This document shows positions 1 to 8,472 of a DNA stretch of 64,000 bases, in pieces. The notes below the pieces were generated by a model that saw nothing but the letters and a program-made list of their open reading frames with translations, was not told the DNA's origin and searched no databases. Numbering within the stretch: the first letter of the stretch is position 1; each line of letters begins with the position of its first letter. Source of the stretch: Rhodococcus coprophilus NBRC 100603 (GTDB taxonomy: Bacteria > Actinomycetota > Actinomycetes > Mycobacteriales > Mycobacteriaceae); contig NZ_BDAM01000007.1 in NCBI RefSeq assembly GCF_001895045.1, forward strand, positions 1 to 64,000, written 5' to 3'. Both the position numbers and the translations under genes were made by a program.

Positions 1-22
1 ACCCGGCAGTCCTTGTGGCGTG

Positions 23-682
23 CTACTTCCGGCCGGCCTGCCACTTCATGCCCCAACCGTATTTGCGGTCGAGATCGGACTGGCTGCCGTCGATGTACTC
101 CACCAGCCGGTTCACCGTCACTCCCTGCCCGGTGCTCTCGATCATCGCGATGGCGCAGATGCGTGCCCCGTTGTTGGGGGAATCGAGGCGGACCTCGATC
201 TGCGGTCCGGACGGCGGGGACAGCGTGACGACACCGTCGACGGCGGCCCAGTTGGGCGCGCCCTGGTAGATCATTGCGAAGATCAGCACGCGCTTGAACA
301 GTTCCGGCCGTTCGAAGTTGATGTGCATGTTCTCGCCACCGGCCACCGACCCGGTGCGGTCGTCACCGTCGAGGTGGATGTAGGGCGGAGTGTTCAGCGA
401 TCCGAAGCTGTTGCCGAGGGCCTGGATGACGCCCTTGGAGCCGTCGGCGAGTTCGAAAAGGCAGCCGAGGTCGAGGTCGACACCGTTGCTCGCCCCCGTC
501 AGCTTCGCGAGGAAGCCCTTCTTCTGCTCGCCACGCGACCAGTCGAGGTTGACGCGCGTGACGCCCCGCGCGGACCCGCCCTTGGACAGACTGACGGTGG
601 GGGCGTCCTTGGTGAGATTGATCTTGTCGAGGTTCACGCCCCCGGTGTTCTGTTCGGGCTTCTTGCTGTAGTCGATTGCCAT
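23..682 (-). CDS. TerD-family stress protein
   Basis: The 219-residue product has a TerD/CABP-type domain over most of its length. It shows the acidic family segments, such as the DLDLGCLFEL stretch near residues 78-87 and the HLDGDDRTGS segment that parallels the GDNRTGEGEGDDE calcium-binding region of TerD. TerD domains are cytosolic Ca2+-binding modules of tellurite and general stress systems; that role is family knowledge. The ATG at 682 was chosen over a longer frame (to 721) because the protein then opens with MAIDYSKKPEQ, a usual TerD-paralogue beginning. It lies downstream of the DUF475 gene on the same strand but is separated from it by a strong hairpin terminator, so it may have its own promoter. 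The family call is sure; the exact role is not. Confidence 0.88.
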   Translation of the reverse strand: MAIDYSKKPEQNTGGVNLDKINLTKDAPTVSLSKGGSARGVTRVNLDWSRGEQKKGFLAKLTGASNGVDLDLGCLFELADGSKGVIQALGNSFGSLNTPPYIHLDGDDRTGSVAGGENMHINFERPELFKRVLIFAMIYQGAPNWAAVDGVVTLSPPSGPQIEVRLDSPNNGARICAIAMIESTGQGVTVNRLVEYIDGSQSDLDRKYGWGMKWQAGRK

Positions 683-730
683 TCGGTTGCCTTTCGTCGG
701 AGTGGTGGGTGCGAGATCCACGGGGGTACG

Positions 731-783
731 AAAAAGCGATGGGAGCCCCCGTCCCGAGATTCGGGCAGAGGGCTCCCATCGCT
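731..783 (-). terminator. Strong rho-independent terminator downstream of the DUF475 gene
   Basis: A perfect 14-bp inverted repeat pairs 735-748 with 770-783. The loop carries a further CCCGA/TCGGG mini-stem. Read on the minus strand, the stem is followed directly by TTTTT (complement of 731-735), the classic intrinsic terminator layout. It ends transcripts of the DUF475 gene before the next TerD gene. Confidence 0.85.
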
Positions 784-805
784 GTGGATCTCACGGTCGT
801 ACTTG

Positions 806-1903
806 TCAGGCGGACACTTCTTCGACTGCGTCCGTCTTCTTGCTGTTGCGGTTGCGGTAGATGCTCGAAGCGAAAGCCGCGCCGATCAGGGCGATACCGA
901 CCAGGCCGGTGATCACCTCGGGAACGTGCGTGCCGATCGAGTACAGCAGGATCAACGCGAGCGCGCCGATCGCCCAGTGGGCGCCGTGCTCGAGATACAC
1001 GTAGTCGTTCAGCGTGCCCTTGCGGACGAGGAAGATGGTGATGGATCGGACGAACATCGCGCCGATGAAGCCCAGACCCAGGGCGATGATGATCGGGTCG
1101 GACGTGATCGCGAACGCCCCGATGACGCCGTCGAACGAGAACGAAGCGTCGAGGACCTCGAGGTAGAGGAACAGGAAGAACCCGGCCTTACCGGTGGCCT
1201 TCGCCAGTCCGGAGGGTCCGCCCGAGGATTCTTCGCCCTCTTCGGGGATATGGAACATCTCGCCGAGACCGTTGACCGCGATGTAGGTGATCATGCCGAG
1301 CGCACCGGCGATCATCACCGTCGACACCTTGTCCTCGGGTGCGATGACGGTAGCGGTGATCAGCAGCAGTGCGGTGGCGACGACAACCTCGAGCTGGTCG
1401 AGCTTGCCGGCCTTCGCGAGCGGCACTTCGAGCCATCGCAGCCACTTGATCTCACGTTCTTCGAGCATGAAGTGCAGGAACAACATGAGCAGGAACATGC
1501 CGCCGAACGCAGCGATCTGCGGGTGCGCGTCGGTGATCAGCGTCTCGTAGCTCGCGCTGCCGTCGGGGAAGTATGCGGCGCCGTCCGGCGGCGGATTGAG
1601 TGCAAGATCGATTGCTGCCACCGGGCCGAGTCCGGATGCCACCCACACGATGAGCAGCGGGAACACCAGACGCATGCCGAACACGGCGATGAGGATGCCG
1701 ATGGTGAGGAAGATCTTCTGCCAGAACTCGCTCATCCGTCGCAGGACCGTCGCGTTGATGACCGCGTTGTCGAACGAGAGCGAGACTTCGAGGATGCCGA
1801 GGATCACACAGAGAAACAGAGCCTGGGGGCCGCCGTAGAGGAACGCCACCACCAGAGAGATGACGGTGACGGCCAGCGACGGGCCGAATATTCGCAGAAC
1901 CAC
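806..1903 (-). CDS. DUF475/TerC-like integral membrane protein
   Basis: This 365-residue polytopic membrane protein has about eight to nine hydrophobic segments. The two TerC-superfamily signature motifs are visible: SLSFDNAV near residues 41-48, with the conserved Asp-Asn pair, and DASFSFDGVIGAF in the second half. Family knowledge places TerC/DUF475 proteins as membrane partners of cytosolic TerD proteins in tellurite and metal-stress systems, possibly in metal-ion export. The C-terminus is short, charged and probably cytoplasmic. The gene sits between two terD-type genes on the same strand. Its substrate cannot be read from the sequence. Confidence 0.88.
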   Translation of the reverse strand: MVLRIFGPSLAVTVISLVVAFLYGGPQALFLCVILGILEVSLSFDNAVINATVLRRMSEFWQKIFLTIGILIAVFGMRLVFPLLIVWVASGLGPVAAIDLALNPPPDGAAYFPDGSASYETLITDAHPQIAAFGGMFLLMLFLHFMLEEREIKWLRWLEVPLAKAGKLDQLEVVVATALLLITATVIAPEDKVSTVMIAGALGMITYIAVNGLGEMFHIPEEGEESSGGPSGLAKATGKAGFFLFLYLEVLDASFSFDGVIGAFAITSDPIIIALGLGFIGAMFVRSITIFLVRKGTLNDYVYLEHGAHWAIGALALILLYSIGTHVPEVITGLVGIALIGAAFASSIYRNRNSKKTDAVEEVSA

Positions 1904-1972
1904 GAAGCGTGGCCTTTCTGAGTAGAGGTCAGGGGCTGTGCAGGGTGGTTACTGCAGGCTCCGGAGAGCGGC

Positions 1973-2003
1973 GATCCGGCCCCGGCGCGGCCGGGACCGG
2001 ATC
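1973..2003 (-). terminator. Stable GC-rich hairpin after terD
   Basis: GATCCGG (1973-1979) pairs with CCGGATC (1997-2003), and CCCGGC (1981-1986) pairs with GCCGGG (1990-1995) around a three-base loop, with one C/A mismatch. It starts 12 nt past the terD stop on the minus strand and precedes the DUF475 gene. There is no T-run, so it may act as a partial terminator or an mRNA stability element. Confidence 0.45.
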
Positions 2004-2015
2004 ACGAGGATCGAA

Positions 2016-2591
2016 CTAGACGTTGACACCGTAATCGCGCGCGATGCCGGACAGGCCCGAGGCGTAGCCCTGGCCGATGGCCCGAAACTTCCACTCGGCA
2101 CCGTTGCGGTACAGCTCACCGAAGACCATGGCGGTCTCGGTGGAGGCATCCTCGGAGAGGTCGTAGCGGGCCAGCTCGGTGCCGTTGGCGCGGTCGACGA
2201 CGCGGATGTACGCGTTGCGCACCTGGCCGAACGACTGGCTGCGGGTCTCGCCGTCGTAGATCGAGACGGGGAAGAAAATGGACTCGATGTTCGCCGGAAC
2301 GGCGGACAGATCGACGTTGATGACCTCGTCGTCTCCCTCGCCCTCACCCGTGCGGTTGTCGCCGGCGTGCTCGATCGAGCCGTCGGGCGACTTCATGTTG
2401 TTGAAGAAGATGAAGTGCTGGTCGGAAACCACCTTCTTGTCGGCACCCGTAGCGATCGCGCTGGCGTCGAGGTCGAAGTCGGTACCGGTGGTCGTACGCA
2501 CGTCCCAGCCGAGGCCGACGGCCACAGCCGTGAGGTTCGGCGCTTCCTTCGTAAGCGAAACGTTGCCACCCTTGGTCAAGCTGACGCCCAT
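2016..2591 (-). CDS. terD: Tellurium resistance protein TerD
   Basis: The 191-residue product is a textbook TerD. It starts with MGVSLTKGGNVSLTKEAP, has the WDVR and DFDLDASA segments, the acidic calcium-binding stretch GDNRTGEGEGDDE near residues 77-89, and the closing IGQGYASGLSGIARDYGV. The length matches stand-alone TerD. The protein is cytosolic, binds Ca2+ in characterised members, and works with TerC-type membrane proteins. It is the first gene of the minus-strand part of the locus and is divergent from the helical-protein gene, so the roughly 200-bp gap holds promoters for both directions. Confidence 0.95.
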   Translation of the reverse strand: MGVSLTKGGNVSLTKEAPNLTAVAVGLGWDVRTTTGTDFDLDASAIATGADKKVVSDQHFIFFNNMKSPDGSIEHAGDNRTGEGEGDDEVINVDLSAVPANIESIFFPVSIYDGETRSQSFGQVRNAYIRVVDRANGTELARYDLSEDASTETAMVFGELYRNGAEWKFRAIGQGYASGLSGIARDYGVNV

Positions 2592-2787
2592 GCGGGGTCC
2601 TTTCGATCGTTCCTACGGGTCGACGTACCGGAAGGGCACGCCCAGGTTGCGCGTATGCCACCACAGTAATAGGTCTCTGTGAGGTGCGCCCCTACCCACT
2701 ATGCCGACTCCGGGCCGGGTGACCCCCTGAAAGCCGAGTCGCGCGGAGCGGGAATGTCGAGAAGACAGGCGTGGGTCGGGCGACCAG

Positions 2788-2793
2788 TACCAT
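2788..2793 (+). promoter_or_regulatory. Candidate -10 box for a leaderless transcript
   Basis: TACCAT fits the actinobacterial TANNNT -10 pattern and ends 8 nt before the GTG at 2802, so transcription would start at or next to the start codon. The inference rests on spacing only. Confidence 0.4.
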
Positions 2794-2801
2794 TCGGTCT
2801 T

Positions 2802-4001
2802 GTGGCGAGCCGATGGACGCGCCGCCTCTTCGGCGGCGGGCGCACCGATGATCCCGCGGCCCTCCGCGCCCATGACGCGATGGTGGCCGCGTTCCTCGAC
2901 ATGGACAAACGCCAGTCCGTTGCGGAGGCGAGCGTCGTCGCATCCCACGAGATCGCGCCGGAACGAGGCCTTCTCCGCGTGTGGGAACCGATCAGGCACA
3001 AGTGCTACCTGGCTGCCGAAGCGTATTTGCAACTGGCTCGTACCGAACCCGGGGACGAGCTTTCGCCGGCTGCGGCATACGAGCAGGTGACCCACCAGAT
3101 CGCAGACGCGGCAAGGACTCTGGACCAGTTCTACGAGAGCAACCGAGGCCACCTCGAGCACGCGGTGACCGTCGCGCAGACCGCGCCGCAGCTGGCACAG
3201 CGTGTCGGCGCCGATGCCCGTGGCGCCCTGGAGGCGCTGGATCTTCCGGGCAACCGTGCGTTCGCCGACTATCCGTCGGTCCGCGCGACCACCGAGGCGT
3301 TGCAGCGGGCTCTGCGCAACCTGGACTCCGCGGTCGGGGCCGGCACCGTGCGCACCGCCGCCCACCGGGTGGAGGAAACGACGGCGGCGTTCCGTGAAGC
3401 GCTCGCCGAAGCGCCGGGACGCGAAGCCGAGGCGCGCAACACCCTCGCCTCCGTCACCACCCGGCTCGGCGCCGTACGCACCCGTTCGGAGGGACTCTCG
3501 CCGGCCTACTCGGCACTGCTGCGCGAATTCAACGCGGCCAGTTCCGCAGATCTGTCCGGCAACGAACAACAGGCCCTTCTGCTGCTCGAGCGTGCCGCCG
3601 AAGAACTCGAGGTGGCACGGACTTCACTCCGTGCGGGGAACCCCGAACAAGCTCTCGCCCAGGCCGGTGTGGTGCGCGCCGAACTCGCACAGGCCGAGGC
3701 ACTCGTCGACGCAGTGACCGAGCGGCTCGCCACGTTGCGCGCGGTGAAGGCAGATCCCGACGCCAAGGTCCGTGACGTGCGCTTTCGGTTGCGTGACGCA
3801 CAACACCTCGCGGTACAGCGGGGACTCACAGCAGAATGGGGTTCCGTCCTCGACGCCCAGCTCGATCGGATCGACCGGGCAGTCGATGCGCTGTCAGGCG
3901 TACATCCCGACTACTGGGCATATGTCAAAGACCTGGACGCGGTATCGACGTTCATCACCGGAGTGGTGAATCGAATGAGAGGACGGAACACGGACCGATG
4001 A
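2802..4001 (+). CDS. Uncharacterised all-helical protein of the Ter locus
   Basis: The frame encodes 399 residues from the GTG at 2802. An ATG at 2754 would add 16 residues; 2802 is preferred because a TACCAT -10 box lies just before it. I do not recognise a family. The sequence is rich in Ala, Glu, Arg and Leu and looks like a series of long amphipathic helices, probably coiled-coil, from about residue 95 to the end, with no signal peptide or membrane segment. Its stop overlaps the next start by 4 bp (ATGA), so it is translationally coupled to the CitE-like lyase gene and opens the putative metabolite operon. It may be a scaffold or regulator; that is a guess. Confidence 0.75.
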   Translation: MASRWTRRLFGGGRTDDPAALRAHDAMVAAFLDMDKRQSVAEASVVASHEIAPERGLLRVWEPIRHKCYLAAEAYLQLARTEPGDELSPAAAYEQVTHQIADAARTLDQFYESNRGHLEHAVTVAQTAPQLAQRVGADARGALEALDLPGNRAFADYPSVRATTEALQRALRNLDSAVGAGTVRTAAHRVEETTAAFREALAEAPGREAEARNTLASVTTRLGAVRTRSEGLSPAYSALLREFNAASSADLSGNEQQALLLLERAAEELEVARTSLRAGNPEQALAQAGVVRAELAQAEALVDAVTERLATLRAVKADPDAKVRDVRFRLRDAQHLAVQRGLTAEWGSVLDAQLDRIDRAVDALSGVHPDYWAYVKDLDAVSTFITGVVNRMRGRNTDR

Positions 4002-5188
4002 CCGGGGCGACTTTCACCGAGGTGCGCGCAATGCGGCACTTCCGACATCTGGATCGGCCCACCTTGGACCGACTCTTTTTCCACCCCCCTCAGCCCTTCG
4101 GTCACAGCGACGCCCGCGAACGACTCGCGATGGCCCTCGGAGCGACCTTGTACGTCCCCGCGACCCGCCACGACCTCACGTCGACCATCCTGCGACGCGC
4201 CGGCGAGGGGGTGACCTCGATGGTCCTCGATCTCGAGGACGCCGTGGCCGACGACGAAGTCGAGGACGGGCTCCGCAACGCCGTCGCGACCCTCGACGCG
4301 CTCGCCCTCCGCGACGAACCCCCGATGATGCTGTTCGTCCGAGTCCGTACCCCTGACGGGGTCGATCGGCTCACCGCGATGCTCGGTCCCGGACACAGCG
4401 TGCTCACCGGGTTCGTGCTTCCCAAGTTCGGTGCGACGTCCGGACGTGCATTCCTCGAGGCGGTCGCCGCTGCGTCCGGCAGGATCGGGCGGCACCTCTA
4501 CGCGATGCCCGTCATCGAGTCTGCTGCCGTGGTGCACCGCGAAACGCGCGACGACGAGTTGCGGGCGATCGCCCTGCTGCTCGCCGAGCATCGCGACCGG
4601 ATCCTCGCCGTCCGGATCGGCGCGACCGACATGTGCGCGACATTCGGGATCCGCCGCGACCGTGATCTGACGATCTACGACGTGCGGGTCGTCGTGGACG
4701 TGATCGCGGACATCGTCAATCACCTCGGTCGCACCGACGGCACCGGATTCGTCATCACCGGTCCGGTATGGGAGTACTTCGCCGATCACGAACGCATGTT
4801 CCGCCCGATGCTGCGGGCCACACCGTTCGAGGAGCAGGATGCGGTGGTGTTCCGGCAGCAGTTGGTGAGCCGGGACCTCGACGGTCTCCTGCGGGAGATC
4901 GCGCTGGATCGCGCGAACGGCATCCAGGGCAAGACGGTCATCCATCCGTCGCACGTCGCGGCGGTTCACGCGCTGTCGGCGGTCACGCACGAGGAGTTCC
5001 ACGACGCCACGGACATCCTCGACCGCGACACCGGCGGAGTGAGCGCGTCCGGATACGGCAACAAGATGAACGAACGCCGACCGCACCGCACCTGGGCGGA
5101 ACAAACTTTGGTGCGCGCCTCCGTGTTCGGGGTCACCAACAAGGGCGTCACATTCGTCGACCTGTTGACGGCGCTGGTGGACCGATGA
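3998..5188 (+). CDS. CitE-like HpcH/HpaI-superfamily lyase of the Ter locus
   Basis: The 396-residue product belongs to the CitE/HpcH TIM-barrel superfamily. The acidic metal-binding motif LDLEDAV is at residues 77-83, a VRIGATDM strand follows near residue 207, and the C-terminal GKTVIHPSHV motif (CitE proteins: G-x-x-x-IHP) is present. Such enzymes make or break C-C bonds in acyl-CoA or keto-acid substrates with Mg2+. Here the gene overlaps its neighbours by 4 bp on both sides and is grouped with two phosphoribosyltransferase-like genes and a HAD phosphatase, as in Ter loci predicted to make a nucleoside-like compound. The substrate is unknown; a role in primary citrate metabolism is unlikely given the context. 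Confidence 0.8.
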   Translation: MTGATFTEVRAMRHFRHLDRPTLDRLFFHPPQPFGHSDARERLAMALGATLYVPATRHDLTSTILRRAGEGVTSMVLDLEDAVADDEVEDGLRNAVATLDALALRDEPPMMLFVRVRTPDGVDRLTAMLGPGHSVLTGFVLPKFGATSGRAFLEAVAAASGRIGRHLYAMPVIESAAVVHRETRDDELRAIALLLAEHRDRILAVRIGATDMCATFGIRRDRDLTIYDVRVVVDVIADIVNHLGRTDGTGFVITGPVWEYFADHERMFRPMLRATPFEEQDAVVFRQQLVSRDLDGLLREIALDRANGIQGKTVIHPSHVAAVHALSAVTHEEFHDATDILDRDTGGVSASGYGNKMNERRPHRTWAEQTLVRASVFGVTNKGVTFVDLLTALVDR

Positions 5189-6480
5189 CCGACACTCTCC
5201 AGAAGTATTGGGCCACCGAGGAGTTCGGTCTCGCACTCGAGCATCGCGACACGTCGACCGGATACACCGTCCCTGAACTCGTCCAGCCCGGACTGCGCCG
5301 GAACCCGCGGCGCGCGCACCTTCTGGTGTCGACGGTGCTCGGCAAACACATTCCCACCGATCCCGCAGTGGTGCTGGGCGCCGGACGGCGCCTGGGCGAA
5401 CTCGTCGCCGACCTGCTCGGCGACGTCGCCCGGGAAGCTCTCGTCCTGGGATTCGCCGAGACAGCTACCGGTTTGGGCCACTGCGTCGCCGAAGCCCTGG
5501 ACGCCGGGTGTTACCTGCATTCGACGCGCCGTCGCGTGCCCGGCGCGGAGGTGTTCGCCGGTTTCGAAGAGGGGCATTCGCACGCGACCTCGCACCTGTT
5601 GCAGCCGACTTCGCCCGATCTCTTCTCAAATACCGCACCGCTCGTCCTCGTCGACGACGAAATCTCTACCGGAGCAACCGCGATCGACGCAATTCGTGCA
5701 TTGCACCGCTCCCACCCCCGCGACCGTTACGTGATCGCTTCGCTGGTGGACATGCGCGGAGACGAACATCGTCGCTTCACCTCGGCAGCCGAACTCGAAC
5801 TCGGTACGACGATCGAGCATGTCAGTCTCGCGCAGGGACACACCGTCCTGCCCGCCGATCTCACCGACCGCGTCACCGCGCTGCCGGTTCCCGAGCTCAA
5901 TCCCGTCGCGCCGCAGCGAGGTTCGGTCCGATTCATCGAGGTTCCGTGGCCGTCGGATGTTCCCGACGGTGGACGCCACGGCGTGGTCCGCGCGGACTTC
6001 GCCGGCTACGACTCCGCGATCACCACGGCTGCGGAGGTCGTCGATTCTGTTCGGGACACGGACCGCCCGGTGATCGTGATCGGTCACGAGGAACTCATGT
6101 ACCTCCCGTTGCGGCTCGCGCATGCACTCGCGACCCGCGGAACCCCGGCCACATTCCAGACCACGACACGGTCGCCCGCGTTCGTCCGGGACGTTCCCGG
6201 TTATCCGTTGCGGCGCGGATTCTCTTTCGTCGCACCCGAACACATTCCGTCCGAACACGAAGCCGAGGCGGCCCGGTACCTGTACAACGCCCGGTGGCCC
6301 GAGCCTGCCACCGAACGACCGGAGCTGGTTCTGGTGATCGATTCTCCGGCCGACACCGACCGCCTGCGCGCGGACGGTGGGGCGCTCGACGTCCTGACCG
6401 CCGCCGGCGAGGACGTACTGGTCGCGATCGTTCCCGCCACAGATCCGGCAGCACTGCGCGCTTCGAGGGAGACCGTATGA
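5185..6480 (+). CDS. Phosphoribosyltransferase with C-terminal TRSP domain (Ter locus)
   Basis: The 431-residue product has an N-terminal type-I phosphoribosyltransferase domain (about residues 35-240). The PRPP-binding loop VLVDDEISTG is at 154-163, and the GFAETATGLG segment (89-98) looks like the pyrophosphate loop. The C-terminal half (about 270-430) matches the TRSP domain known to follow PRTase_2 domains; the HEELMYLPLRLA and TTRSP motifs, the latter close to the domain's name-giving residues, are visible. The enzyme probably attaches ribose-phosphate from PRPP to an unknown base-like acceptor. It is coupled by ATGA overlaps to the CitE-like gene before it and the StiP gene after it. 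Confidence 0.88.
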   Translation: MTDTLQKYWATEEFGLALEHRDTSTGYTVPELVQPGLRRNPRRAHLLVSTVLGKHIPTDPAVVLGAGRRLGELVADLLGDVAREALVLGFAETATGLGHCVAEALDAGCYLHSTRRRVPGAEVFAGFEEGHSHATSHLLQPTSPDLFSNTAPLVLVDDEISTGATAIDAIRALHRSHPRDRYVIASLVDMRGDEHRRFTSAAELELGTTIEHVSLAQGHTVLPADLTDRVTALPVPELNPVAPQRGSVRFIEVPWPSDVPDGGRHGVVRADFAGYDSAITTAAEVVDSVRDTDRPVIVIGHEELMYLPLRLAHALATRGTPATFQTTTRSPAFVRDVPGYPLRRGFSFVAPEHIPSEHEAEAARYLYNARWPEPATERPELVLVIDSPADTDRLRADGGALDVLTAAGEDVLVAIVPATDPAALRASRETV

Positions 6481-7583
6481 CCACGCCGCTGACCGGACCC
6501 GAATTCGGTTCGTACGCCCCCGACGAGGCGACCTGGCTCCTCAAAGACCTCTCGCACGTCGATCTCGAAGGAGATATCGCCGAGCGTGAAGCCCGGATCC
6601 AGGCGGGTCTCGCGCATTACGCGGAATCTCTCCCGGTCGAGTACCAACCCGACGCTCCGTACCGGGAGTTGTTCGACAAAGCTCTGGCGTCGACCGCGGG
6701 ACGGCTCGCGCACGCGGTGGGTACCTTGACCGAACTGCTGATCGCCGAACGGGGAACGGATCTCACCCTCGTGTCGCTGGCACGCGCGGGCACCCCGGTG
6801 GGGATCCTGATCCGCCGCTGGGCGCAGCGTCACCACGGTCTGTCGCTGCCCCACTACGCGGTCTCGATCGTGCGGGGACGCGGAATCGACTCTGCCGCAC
6901 TGGATTACATAACCGCACACCATGACCCTCGCTCGGTCGTCTTCGTCGACGGCTGGACCGGCAAGGGGGCGATCGCGAGGGAGTTGTCCGCCGCCCTCGC
7001 GGAGTACTCCGCTGCCGGCGGACCCGTCCTGTCGGACGACCTCGCCGTGCTCGCCGATCCCGGACACTGCGTGCGCACCTACGGCACCCGCGACGACTTC
7101 CTCATCGCGTCGGCCTGCCTGAACTCGACGGTATCGGGGCTGGTGTCGCGCACGGTGCTGAACGACGCCTGGATAGGTCCCGGCGAGTTCCACGGAGCAA
7201 AGTTCTACGCCGAACTCGCGGGCGACGACGTCTCGAATCTCCTCCTCGACACGGTCTCAGCCGAATTCGGCGACCGCGCATCGGCATTCGAGAGCGCCCG
7301 CGCGCTGCTCGAATCCGACCGGGAACCCACCTGGGCCGGCTGGGAGTCCGTGGAACGCATCCGCGTGCGGTACGGCATCTCGAGCATCAACTTCGTCAAG
7401 CCGGGTGTGGGGGAGACAACCCGGGTACTGCTGCGCCGCGTCCCGTGGAAGGTCCTTGTGCGCGACCTCACCGCCGACGAACACGCGCACATCCGGATGC
7501 TCGCAGCGGCTCGGGACGTGCCCGTCGAAGAGATACCCGACCTCGCGTATTCGTGTATGGGATTGATCAAGGACCTACCATGA
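6477..7583 (+). CDS. StiP/PRTase_1 family protein (Ter locus)
   Basis: The 368-residue protein matches the family annotated as cysteine protease StiP or PRTase_1. Visible motifs are VSLARAGTPVG (residues 99-109), which resembles the pyrophosphate loop of phosphoribosyltransferases, and VFVDGWTGKGAI (155-166), which occupies the place of the PRPP loop. Family knowledge links this gene almost exclusively to Ter loci beside a TRSP-type transferase. The protease name is historical and I see no reason to prefer it; a second phosphoribosyl-transfer or base-modifying step is equally plausible. Start and stop overlap both neighbours by 4 bp. Confidence 0.85.
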   Translation: MTTPLTGPEFGSYAPDEATWLLKDLSHVDLEGDIAEREARIQAGLAHYAESLPVEYQPDAPYRELFDKALASTAGRLAHAVGTLTELLIAERGTDLTLVSLARAGTPVGILIRRWAQRHHGLSLPHYAVSIVRGRGIDSAALDYITAHHDPRSVVFVDGWTGKGAIARELSAALAEYSAAGGPVLSDDLAVLADPGHCVRTYGTRDDFLIASACLNSTVSGLVSRTVLNDAWIGPGEFHGAKFYAELAGDDVSNLLLDTVSAEFGDRASAFESARALLESDREPTWAGWESVERIRVRYGISSINFVKPGVGETTRVLLRRVPWKVLVRDLTADEHAHIRMLAAARDVPVEEIPDLAYSCMGLIKDLP

Positions 7584-8416
7584 CAGCAGCATTGATCGCC
7601 ACCGATCTGGACCGCACCCTCATCTACTCGCGTGCGGCGATGACAGGATCGCAGTACTCGACAGAGAATCTGAGGTGCATCGAGTACTTCGACGGCGCCC
7701 CGCTGTCGTACGTCACCGAGACCGCCGCCCGGCAACTCGAGGACCTCACCACCGCGCACACCGTCGTACCCACCACCACCCGGACGCCCGAACAGTTCCG
7801 CCGGATCGATCTGCCCGGCGGTCCGTGGCGTTACGCCATCGCCAGCAACGGCGGAGCGCTGCTGGCGGACGGGAAACTCGACGAGCAGTGGCGCCGGCAC
7901 GTGGATGCCGCGGTACGTGAGGGAGGCGCCGGCCTCGACGAGGTCACCGCCGAACTGCGCGCCCGCATCTCCGAGAGCTGGGTCACCAAGTTCCGGATCG
8001 CCGACGAGTTGTTCTGCTATCTCGTCGTCGACGTCGCCGCGCAACCCGCCGGGTTCCTCGAGGAGTGGCAGACCTGGTGCCAGGGTCGCGGATGGAACGC
8101 CTCGCAGCAGGGCCGCAAGATCTACACGATGCCGGACAGTGTCTGTAAATCGCACGCGGTCGCCGAGGTGTACCGCCGGCTCGCCGAGGAAGGGGTGATC
8201 GACGCCGACGCCCCGGTGTTCGCGGCCGGTGACGGCGCGCTCGACGCCGAGATGCTGATGGCCGCGGACGCTGCGATCCGGCCGCGCCACGGCGAGCTCG
8301 AACTGCTCGAGTGGCAGCATTCGAACCTCTCGGTGACCGAACAGTCGGGGATCGCGGCCGGTGAGGAGATTCTCTCCTGGTTCGCCCGGTCGGCCCGCGT
8401 CGAAGGCGCTTCGTAG
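7580..8416 (+). CDS. HAD-superfamily hydrolase (Ter locus)
   Basis: The 278-residue product has haloacid-dehalogenase fold motifs: motif I DLDRT at residues 9-13 (nucleophile D9, acid D11), a candidate motif III lysine in the VCKSHAV segment, and motif IV GDGALD at 217-222. The large insert between motifs resembles Cof-type caps. HAD enzymes of this kind are mostly phosphatases, so it may remove a phosphate from the phosphoribosylated intermediate made by the preceding genes; this is inferred from context. It is coupled to stiP by ATGA overlap and followed by 56 nt before the double-TerD gene. Confidence 0.85.
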   Translation: MTAALIATDLDRTLIYSRAAMTGSQYSTENLRCIEYFDGAPLSYVTETAARQLEDLTTAHTVVPTTTRTPEQFRRIDLPGGPWRYAIASNGGALLADGKLDEQWRRHVDAAVREGGAGLDEVTAELRARISESWVTKFRIADELFCYLVVDVAAQPAGFLEEWQTWCQGRGWNASQQGRKIYTMPDSVCKSHAVAEVYRRLAEEGVIDADAPVFAAGDGALDAEMLMAADAAIRPRHGELELLEWQHSNLSVTEQSGIAAGEEILSWFARSARVEGAS

Positions 8417-8419
8417 AGT
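8414..8419 (+). promoter_or_regulatory. Candidate internal -10 box before the double-TerD gene
   Basis: TAGAGT fits TANNNT and sits at the end of the HAD gene. A transcript starting about 7 nt downstream would give a short leader carrying the GTGAGGAC ribosome-binding site used by the TTG at 8473. An ATG at 8428 could instead be a leaderless start. Confidence 0.35.
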
Positions 8420-8472
8420 AGGACTGCATGCGACCGCCAACCCCGGTCGCCGACACAGTGAGGACACATCTC

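Noticed and set aside
20-1921. 633-residue plus-strand open frame opposite the TerD and DUF475 genes
   Set aside because: It is the antisense shadow of two clear genes in GC-rich DNA; the translation is low-complexity Arg/Asp/Glu/Val without motifs.
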